This document shows, in pieces, positions 16,287-22,932 of a stretch of 32,016 bases of DNA. The DNA is from Armatimonadota bacterium. GTDB taxonomy: Bacteria; Armatimonadota; Zipacnadia; Zipacnadales; FEN-943. The notes under the pieces were generated by a model. It did not search any database, had not been told where the DNA came from, and worked only from the letters and a program-made list of their open reading frames with translations. Position 1 is the first letter of the stretch. Each line of letters starts with the position of its first letter. The stretch is from assembly GCA_003170595.1 (NCBI GenBank), contig PMZA01000294.1, positions 1 to 32,016 on the forward strand, written 5' to 3'. A program made the translations under genes and the position numbers.

Positions 16287-18772
16287 GTCACGGCCCTCCC
16301 GCGGCGGAGGACGTCGGCCGCGACGGCCGCGAGAACGAGGGAGCCCTGCGCGGCCTTGTCCCAGTACTCGGAGAGATGGAGGAGGGTGAGGGCGTTGCCG
16401 ATGACCGCGACGAGAAGAACGCCGAGGATCGTGCCGAGGATCGTGCCGGAGCCGCCGAAGATGTTGGTGCCGCCGACGACGACGCAGGTGATGACGAGCA
16501 TCTCGAAGCCGAGGCCCGCGTTGCTCTGCACGGCGCTGAAACGGGCGGCGAACATGCAGGCGGCGAGGGCGGTGGCGGCGCCCATGAGCATGAGGACGGA
16601 GGCGGTGATGCGGCTGACGGGGACACCCAGGCGCGAGGCTGCGCGGGAATTGTCGCCCACGAGGTAGACGCCGCGACCCCAGGGCGTGAAGCGAAGGGCG
16701 AGCCAGATGAGGACGGCGCAGGCGAGGGAGATGAGGACGCCTGCCGGGACGCCGAACACTTTGCCGAGGGCGAGGACGCGGAAGGAGGGCGGTAGGCCGG
16801 TGATCCACCGGCCTCCGGTGGCGACGAGGAGGCCGCCGCGGAAGACGTTGAGGGTGCCGAGGGTGACGATGATCGCGGGCAGCCGCAGGCCGACCACGCC
16901 CGCGGCGTTGAAGGCGCCGAAGAGCGCGCCGGCGGCAATCGTGACCGCCAGAAGCGGGGCGAGGGGCCAGCCTCGGACGGCGAGGGTGCCCGCGATGGCG
17001 GCGCTCAAGCCCAGGATGCTGCCGATGGAAATATCGACGTTGCCGGCGATGATCACGGCCGTCATGGCCGCCGCGGCGACGAGGCAGAAGGCGGCGTTGG
17101 ACGCGACGTCGGTGAGGTTGGAGGCAGTGGCGAACTCGTGGTTGATGCATCCGACGGCGATGGCGAGGGCGGCGAGGAACGCGGCGAGGATGAGTTCTCG
17201 GGGAAGGGTGAAGGCGCGGCGGCGGGTAGGCGTGGCGGCAAGCGGGGCGCCGGAGGGATGGGTGGCGGTCTCCCCTACCCCGCTCGAGAAGCGGAGGATG
17301 GCCTGCTCGTCGGCGTCGGCGCGTGGGAGGTCGGCGGCGATGTGACCGCGGTGCATGACCACGAGGCGGTCGCAAAGCTTGAGGAGTTCGACCGTGTCGG
17401 TGCCGGCGACGAGGATGCCGACGCCATCGTCGGCGAGGGCCCGCAGGAGGCGGTGAATCTCCGCGCGGGCGGCGACGTCCACGCCCTGCGTCGGCTCGAT
17501 GAGTATGAGAACGCGCGGCTTCGTCGCCAGGGCGCGGCCGACGATGACCTTCTGCTGGTTGCCGCCGGAGAGGGTGTCGATGAGCTGATCGAGGCTCGCG
17601 GTGCGGACGTCGAGTTCGGCCACGAGGCGCTCGGCCTCGGCACGTTCGCGGGTGACGTCGACGAGGCCGAGGGGATTGACGAGATGGCGGAGAGCCGTCA
17701 CCGTCACGTTCTCGCGGACCGAGCCGCCGGGGAGAAGCGCCTGGCGGTGCCGGTCGCCGGGAACGAGAAAGATACCGTGGCGCTGAGAGGCCTGGACCGA
17801 GCCGAGGGGCGCGGGCTTGTCGTCGAGAGTGAGCGACCCGGCGGCGGGCGTGGCCCCCGCGAGAGCCATGGCCAGGTCGCCGGCGCCGCTGCCTGAAAGG
17901 CCTGTGAGGCCGACGATCTCTCCGCGGGCGAGGGAGAGTGAACAGTCGTTCACTGCGCCAGGAACGGCGATACCCTTGGCGCGGAGTAGGACGGCGCCGA
18001 CGTCGGCGGCTGCGTGGCCGGGGGCGTCGATCACCGCTCCGGTCATGAGGCTGACGATGCGCTCCTCCGGGGCGTCGGCCGCGGGCAAGGTAGCGACGAT
18101 GCCGCCGTCGCGCATGACCGTCACGCGGTCGGCGAGGCCGGCAAGCTCGGGGAGGCGGTGGGTGATGTAGACGACGGCGTGACCGGCCGAGCGGAGGTCG
18201 CCGACGATGCGAAAAAGGCGGTCGACTTCGGTAGCGCTGAGCGGGGCGGTCGGCTCGTCGAAGATGAAGACGCGGGCATCGTGTAGGAGCGCGCGGGCTA
18301 TCTGAACCATCTGCTGCTCGGCGACGGAGAGCGAAGAGAGCGGTGCCGTGGGCGAGACGTCGACGCCGAGGCGATCGAAGGCGGCGTGGGCGCGGGACGC
18401 CATGTCGCGCCAATCGAGCAAGCCGGCGCGTCGAGGCCAGGCGCCGACGAAGAGGTTGTCGAGCACCGAGAGGCTCGGGAACAGGTCTGGCTTCTGCGGG
18501 ACGATGGCCACACCGAGGTGTGAGGCAGCGATCGGGTCGAAGGTGTGGACCCGGGCGCCGGCGATGGAGACGGTGCCGGCGTCGGGGCGCTCGGTGCCGG
18601 AGAGGATGCCCATGAGTGTGGACTTGCCCGCGCCGTTGGGGCCGACGAGGGCGTGAATCTCGCCGGGCAAGACCGACCACGTGACGCCGCGAAGGGCGCG
18701 GACGCCGGGGTAGGTCTTGGTGAGGTCGGCGACCTCGACGAGCGGGGCTGCGGTCGCGGTTGGCGGCTGCAT
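16283..18772 (-). CDS. Fused sugar ABC transporter: tandem ATPase domains + RbsC-like permease in one polypeptide (829 aa)
   Basis: NBD1: 'GPNGAGKST', 'SLSVAEQQMVQIARALL', 'VFIFDEPTAPLS'. NBD2: 'LSGGNQQKVIVGRAL', 'LILIEPTQGVDV'. TMD: 'MTAVIIAGNVDISIGSILGLSAAIAG', 'CVVVGGTNIFGGSGTILGTILG'. One uninterrupted frame. Confidence 0.92.
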   Translation of the reverse strand: MQPPTATAAPLVEVADLTKTYPGVRALRGVTWSVLPGEIHALVGPNGAGKSTLMGILSGTERPDAGTVSIAGARVHTFDPIAASHLGVAIVPQKPDLFPSLSVLDNLFVGAWPRRAGLLDWRDMASRAHAAFDRLGVDVSPTAPLSSLSVAEQQMVQIARALLHDARVFIFDEPTAPLSATEVDRLFRIVGDLRSAGHAVVYITHRLPELAGLADRVTVMRDGGIVATLPAADAPEERIVSLMTGAVIDAPGHAAADVGAVLLRAKGIAVPGAVNDCSLSLARGEIVGLTGLSGSGAGDLAMALAGATPAAGSLTLDDKPAPLGSVQASQRHGIFLVPGDRHRQALLPGGSVRENVTVTALRHLVNPLGLVDVTRERAEAERLVAELDVRTASLDQLIDTLSGGNQQKVIVGRALATKPRVLILIEPTQGVDVAARAEIHRLLRALADDGVGILVAGTDTVELLKLCDRLVVMHRGHIAADLPRADADEQAILRFSSGVGETATHPSGAPLAATPTRRRAFTLPRELILAAFLAALAIAVGCINHEFATASNLTDVASNAAFCLVAAAAMTAVIIAGNVDISIGSILGLSAAIAGTLAVRGWPLAPLLAVTIAAGALFGAFNAAGVVGLRLPAIIVTLGTLNVFRGGLLVATGGRWITGLPPSFRVLALGKVFGVPAGVLISLACAVLIWLALRFTPWGRGVYLVGDNSRAASRLGVPVSRITASVLMLMGAATALAACMFAARFSAVQSNAGLGFEMLVITCVVVGGTNIFGGSGTILGTILGVLLVAVIGNALTLLHLSEYWDKAAQGSLVLAAVAADVLRRGRAVT

Positions 18773-18862
18773 AGGCGGAGGGAAGCGTATCGTTATGCGC
18801 GGGCGGACGCAAGGGGTGCGGCGTCGTCGGGCGAAGATGGAGGGCGTCAGGGAGGGAGCGAG

Positions 18863-19234
18863 ATGGCGACAGTGGCTGTGATCGGCGCGTCGAGGGACCG
18901 TGCGAAGTATGGGAACAAGGCCGTGCGGGCATACCGTGACGCGGGGTGGACGGTGTATCCGGTGAACCCGCGCGAGGAAGAGATCGAGGGGATCAGGGCG
19001 TACAGGTCGGTGGCGGATGTGCCGGGTGAGATCGATCGGGCGACGCTATACCTGCCGCCGGCGGTCGGGGTGGGCGTGCTTGAGGAGATCGCGGCGAAGG
19101 GGGTCGGCGAGTTGTGGGTGAACCCGGGGAGCGGGAGTGCGGAGTTGATCGAGACGGCGAGGGCGCTGGGGATCGTGACGGTCGAGGCATGCAGCATAGT
19201 CGCGATCGGCAAAAGCCCCGGGGCGTATTGGTAA
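18863..19234 (+). CDS. CoA-binding domain protein (YccU-like)
   Basis: 'VAVIGASRDRAKYGNKAVRAYRDAGWTVYPVNPREEEIEG..AYRSVADVP..IDRATLYLPPAVG', 'LWVNPGS'. Confidence 0.9.
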   Translation: MATVAVIGASRDRAKYGNKAVRAYRDAGWTVYPVNPREEEIEGIRAYRSVADVPGEIDRATLYLPPAVGVGVLEEIAAKGVGELWVNPGSGSAELIETARALGIVTVEACSIVAIGKSPGAYW

Positions 19235-19260
19235 CCGGGCCCTTCCCGCATAGCACTCGC

Positions 19261-19500
19261 TCAGGAGGGCGGCGAGAAGGACTGCAGGCAGTGCGGCAGA
19301 TGGTCGCCGTGACCCCGGTGGATCATCACGCACTCGATGCAGCGGCCATGGAACTTGCAGCCGCTGGGGCAACTGCACAGGTCCTCGCCCGAGGCCAGGA
19401 TCTCCCGAAGGAACTCGTCCTGGAGTTCGCTTGCCCTCGCGGCGTCGCCACACTTGAAAAGCTCCATCGCCTTGCGTTCAAGCTCGTGGTTGTCGACCAT
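19261..19500 (-). CDS. Cys-rich small protein (79 aa), putative metal-binding
   Basis: MVDNHELERKAMELFKCGDAARASELQDEFLREILASGEDLCSCPSGCKFHGRCIECVMIHRGHGDHLPHCLQSFSPPS. Clustered CxCx3Cx5Cx2C plus His residues. Confidence 0.65.
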   Translation of the reverse strand: MVDNHELERKAMELFKCGDAARASELQDEFLREILASGEDLCSCPSGCKFHGRCIECVMIHRGHGDHLPHCLQSFSPPS

Positions 19501-19538
19501 CGGGAGGGATCCCCAAAGCGCTCGTAACTGCGGACGGG

Positions 19539-21506
19539 TTAGATGAAGATTTTGTAGTTCTGCCGGCCGATGGCCGGGCCGATGATGGCCCAGATCGACC
19601 CGGCGAAGTAGTCGCCTGAGATCAGCCCAAGGAAGAACCACACACCTCGGCGGTGCGCCTTCTGTCCCCAGTAGCGCATGATCACCGACTTGATCACCCA
19701 ACTGATGAAGAAGGCGAACCAAAAGTAGTCCATCGCGAAGGAAATCGCCAACGCATAGCCCGCCGGATGCAGAGGCAGAAAGGCGTAGCGGAAGCGCAGC
19801 ATCTTCAGCGCCACGACCACCAGCCCGCCCACGCCCATGAAGGCGATGCGTGTCGCGTCCGGGCCCTTCGGATTCTGCAGCCAGGTGGCGAGGCGTGTGT
19901 AAGTCTCCGAACCGACCCACGACTTGAAGCCCATCGCCTTCGCGGACGCGCCCTCGCGGAAGGTGACCGAAAGGTTGGCCCAGTACGAGAAGATGATCGC
20001 GAAGACGACCGCGACGAGCATGGCCCCCGCCAGCCAGCGGCGGTCGATGTTGGCGAACTCGGCCATCTTGAAGCCCTCGAGCTGGACGGGCATCGGATGG
20101 CAGCGGTAGCAGCGGTTGAACCAGTAAGTCGTCGAGAGGGCGGTGAGGCTCTGGGCGCCGATGTTCTTGACGCCGACAAGCTCCACGATGATGCGCTGGG
20201 GGTTGACCGCGTAGATTTCGTGAGGCGTGCCAAGCTCGGCGCGGATGCGGGTTATGGCGATCGAGAGGAGGTAGTAGATCGCCAGGAAGACGATCGCCGT
20301 GACCGCTGACATGCCGGCCTGCATCGAGAAGATTGTCAGCAGGAGGAGGCCGACGACGATGCCGATGGCGGCGAATCGGTAAGGCAGGGGCTCGTCAGCG
20401 TCGTTGATCGTCGACTTGTGGCCGAGGAGATGCTGCCACATGTCGTGGAAGTGGCTGCGCGTGGCGATGAGGGCGACCAGGGCGAGGGCGAGCCAGGCGC
20501 CGGAAGACTGCTGGTCGAGGTAAGGGACGTCGGCGGTTCGCCACCCGGCTGTGTAGGCGAAGACCTGTTGGGCCTTGCCGAGGAGATAGAAGAACCAGCA
20601 CGAGAAGCTGAGGTCGAGCGGGAGGAAGAAGGCGAGGCCGATAGCGAAGGGATACATGGACGTCGTGAACCGGCCCATGCTCTTGAAGGCGGGCGACGAG
20701 AGGTGCTGCTGGAGATCGTACTGGCCGATGTACTGAAGAAAGGGGAGCTGGGGGATCCATTGGTGGAGGCCGTTGATGAAGTCGATGGCAAAGGCGACGG
20801 CGAACCCCATCCACATGAGGTGGTTGCGGAAGAAGCGGAAGCTCTCCTGGCCGCGGGTAAGTTCGAGGGGGAGGACGATGAGCGGATACGCAAGGTGCTC
20901 GTGCTCGGTCCAGTGCTTGCGGAGGAGGACGTTCATGCAGAGCATCACGAAGATGAGCACGAACATGAAGCCGCCCCAGGCAGCGAGAGGGATGAGGAAC
21001 GGGCCGATGTTCTCGGGATGCGCCCAGATCTCGCCGCCCTCGTAGAAATGGCGGAGGGCCGTGGGATTCGAGACCGTGAGCCAGGAGGGGATGTACTTGC
21101 CGAAGAGTTCGATCCACTTGTTCTCGGGCGTGGCGAAACGGAAGGCGTGGCCGAGGGTGCCAAAGAGATTCTGCACCATGTCGTGACCGGCGAGGGTCTC
21201 GCCGATGGCGACCATGAGGTAGATGACGAGGAGTTCGGGCTGGCTGAAGGCGGTGGAGGGGGAGAAGCGGAGAAGAAGGAGGTTGAGGAGGGCGAGGCAG
21301 AGGAGCATGAAGACGGGCGTGATGAAGAGGGGGAGGCAGGAGCCGTCGAGGGAATACCAGCGGACCTCGACGACCGTGACCCAGTAGGCGTTGACCGCCA
21401 TGAGTATGAGGCCGATGAGGATCGCGCGGCCCGTCACTCCCCGGGCGACGAGACCCCGACGTTGGGACACAGGGGCATCAGTTGGCAAAGCGGCAGAGGC
21501 GGGCAT
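19539..21506 (-). CDS. DUF6785-like polytopic membrane protein
   Basis: 655 aa, many TM segments. 'FSQPELLVIYLMVAIGETLAGHDMVQNLFGTLGH', 'EHEHLAYPLIVLPLELT', C-terminal 'GLISGDYFAGSIWAIIGPAIG' as recalled for the family. Confidence 0.8.
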   Translation of the reverse strand: MPASAALPTDAPVSQRRGLVARGVTGRAILIGLILMAVNAYWVTVVEVRWYSLDGSCLPLFITPVFMLLCLALLNLLLLRFSPSTAFSQPELLVIYLMVAIGETLAGHDMVQNLFGTLGHAFRFATPENKWIELFGKYIPSWLTVSNPTALRHFYEGGEIWAHPENIGPFLIPLAAWGGFMFVLIFVMLCMNVLLRKHWTEHEHLAYPLIVLPLELTRGQESFRFFRNHLMWMGFAVAFAIDFINGLHQWIPQLPFLQYIGQYDLQQHLSSPAFKSMGRFTTSMYPFAIGLAFFLPLDLSFSCWFFYLLGKAQQVFAYTAGWRTADVPYLDQQSSGAWLALALVALIATRSHFHDMWQHLLGHKSTINDADEPLPYRFAAIGIVVGLLLLTIFSMQAGMSAVTAIVFLAIYYLLSIAITRIRAELGTPHEIYAVNPQRIIVELVGVKNIGAQSLTALSTTYWFNRCYRCHPMPVQLEGFKMAEFANIDRRWLAGAMLVAVVFAIIFSYWANLSVTFREGASAKAMGFKSWVGSETYTRLATWLQNPKGPDATRIAFMGVGGLVVVALKMLRFRYAFLPLHPAGYALAISFAMDYFWFAFFISWVIKSVIMRYWGQKAHRRGVWFFLGLISGDYFAGSIWAIIGPAIGRQNYKIFI

Positions 21507-21573
21507 GAGCGTAGGCAGGACAAGCGGGCGGAATAGTAACGTGCGAGGGCCGGGAAAGCAACCGCGGGGGCGG

Positions 21574-22317
21574 TCAAGCGCTGAGCGGGACGAGGTCGAG
21601 GGAGCCGAAGGTGCCCATGCGTCCGCCGATCATGACGAGGGCGTGGACGATGCCGGGGATGGCGCGGACGAGGTCGAGGGCGGGCTCGATGTCGTCGGGC
21701 TGATGGACGCGGTTGCCAAGCGTCGTGGCGGCGGCATCGGCAAGGGCGCCGTCGTGGGCGGCGATGAGGGCGACATCCGCGCGGCCGAAGCTGCGGGATG
21801 GGCCGACCGTGCCGGAAGATGTGCACACGCCCAGCCTCTCCCCCGCCGGCACGCGCAAGGCCAGGCGACCGCTGAAGTCGCTGCCCGGCGCGACGATCGC
21901 GACCAGGCGATCGCGGCGCGGGATCAGGAAGACGTCGCCGCCGTTTTCTACAATGACCTCGGAGCTGTAGGGCTCGAGATACTCGGCGACGAGTTGGGCG
22001 ACAGCGCCGGCGACGGCTGCCATGGGGCCGACGTTCGCAGCGGAAGCTGCGGCGCACATGCGGGCGATGATGGGCGGCGCGTTGTCCTCGCAAGGCAGCG
22101 GGGTGAGCGAGGTTACGAAGTCGGGGTGGGAGGCGATGTAGCCCTCGAGGGAGGCGCGGGCGGACTGGATGGCTGCGGTCGCCGGGCCGCGAAGGATCTT
22201 CTCGGCCCAGATCCACACGTCGGTCTGAGCGATGGTCACGCCGAAGCCGACGAGGCCCTCAGCCGCTGTGAGGCGGCGGTAGGAGCGAGGTTCGAACCGG
22301 GTCTTCGAGGAGCGCAT
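21574..22317 (-). CDS. UPF0280 family protein (ApbE-like fold)
   Basis: 'VGPMAAVAGAVAQLVAEYL', 'VIVENGGDVFL', 'GVCTSSGTVGPSRSFGRADVALIAA', 'AATTLGNRV'. Confidence 0.9.
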   Translation of the reverse strand: MRSSKTRFEPRSYRRLTAAEGLVGFGVTIAQTDVWIWAEKILRGPATAAIQSARASLEGYIASHPDFVTSLTPLPCEDNAPPIIARMCAAASAANVGPMAAVAGAVAQLVAEYLEPYSSEVIVENGGDVFLIPRRDRLVAIVAPGSDFSGRLALRVPAGERLGVCTSSGTVGPSRSFGRADVALIAAHDGALADAAATTLGNRVHQPDDIEPALDLVRAIPGIVHALVMIGGRMGTFGSLDLVPLSA

Positions 22318-22325
22318 GGTGGGAG

Positions 22326-22403
22326 GATTATAGGGCGAGAGAGTGCCTGGCGAAAACTAGGTCCTTCGGTTGCGACGGAGACCGTCGCGCCCTCAGGATG
22401 ACA
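22326..22403 (+). repeat. Dispersed intergenic repeat, copy A (78 bp)
   Basis: gattatagggcgagagagtgcctggcgaaaactaggtccttcggttgcgacggagaccgtcgcgccctcaggatgaca. Ungapped match to copy B with 9 mismatches by manual count. Confidence 0.9.
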
Positions 22404-22455
22404 GTGCGACGAGACCGCGACCGGGTGGAGACCGGTCCGGGCCCGCAACGCGGCA

Positions 22456-22719
22456 TCAGACGCCTCGGCTTGCGAGAAAGTCCTCTAGAGATATCGCACC
22501 CTCGCGTTCCGTGGGGTCGGCCATGAGGTCCCGCGCGATCATCGCCAAACCGATGTCAACTATGGCCTCGTAGAGTTCGTCGTCGTCAAAGACCCATCGG
22601 CCCCCGCGCTTTGTGCCGGGCAACCTCCCGAGGCGAGCGAGACGCGCGACCTTGCGGGGGCTGACCCCGATCCGCTCCGCCACCTCCTGGCTCGTTAGAA
22701 GCAAGGTGCTGTCCGCCAT
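22456..22719 (-). CDS. Small helix-turn-helix (excisionase/MerR-type, HTH_17-like) DNA-binding protein
   Basis: MADSTLLLTSQEVAERIGVSPRKVARLARLGRLPGTKRGGRWVFDDDELYEAIV... is a classic HTH_17 pattern. The tail ends 'AISLEDFLASRGV'. Confidence 0.85.
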   Translation of the reverse strand: MADSTLLLTSQEVAERIGVSPRKVARLARLGRLPGTKRGGRWVFDDDELYEAIVDIGLAMIARDLMADPTEREGAISLEDFLASRGV

Positions 22720-22727
22720 AGTGTCAC

Positions 22728-22805
22728 GATTATAGGGCGGGCGAGTACATGTCGAAAACTAGACCCTTCGGTTGCGACGCAGATCGTCGCGCCCTCAGGA
22801 TGACA
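22728..22805 (+). repeat. Dispersed intergenic repeat, copy B (78 bp)
   Basis: gattatagggcgggcgagtacatgtcgaaaactagacccttcggttgcgacgcagatcgtcgcgccctcaggatgaca. Same orientation as copy A. Confidence 0.9.
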
Positions 22806-22836
22806 ACCAAGGAAAGACGGCCACAGCATCCCACCC

Positions 22837-22857
22837 CCGCGGGCTAGAAGCCCGCGG
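22837..22857. repeat. Palindromic element ccgcgggct-aga-agcccgcgg
   Basis: Perfect 9-bp stem with 3-nt loop, followed by 'ctacagaagcc'. Confidence 0.7.
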
Positions 22858-22898
22858 CTACAGAAGCCGGAGGCTGTCGATTGGGGCAGCCGGGGCGG

Positions 22899-22907
22899 TG
22901 GTATAAT
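22899..22907 (+). promoter_or_regulatory. Extended -10 promoter element upstream of uvrB (TGgTATAAT)
   Basis: Exact TGnTATAAT 25 nt upstream of the uvrB ATG; no good -35 at 17 nt. Confidence 0.6.
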
Positions 22908-22932
22908 CGCAGGACTGTTAGGTGCCCAAACC

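Noticed and set aside
15282-18932. 1216-aa - strand ORF spanning both transporter genes
   Set aside because: Only its 3' part (15282-16286) is the real permease. The upstream part is an Arg/Pro-rich out-of-frame read of the fused ABC gene.
19230-19265. Possible selenocysteine read-through at the TGA ending the Cys-rich miniprotein (given selA in the window)
   Set aside because: The frame beyond the TGA is just the antisense of the CoA-binding gene, with no conserved-looking extension.
19261-19920. 219-aa ORF extending the Cys-rich miniprotein upstream
   Set aside because: The upstream portion overlaps the DUF6785-like coding region antiparallel in quality (low-complexity). The internal Met at 19500 gives a sensible small protein.
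20418-21536. 372-aa + strand ORF opposite the DUF6785-like gene
   Set aside because: Highly acidic (Glu-rich) translation produced by complementing a hydrophobic membrane-protein gene.
22285-22305. 'aggttcgaaccggg' resembling a tRNA T-arm
   Set aside because: Flanking bases do not form a paired T stem or cloverleaf, and it lies within the UPF0280 coding sequence.
22320-22930. CRISPR array or IS element suggested by repeats A and B
   Set aside because: Only two spaced copies with an ORF between them, no regular spacers, no transposase and no terminal inverted repeats.
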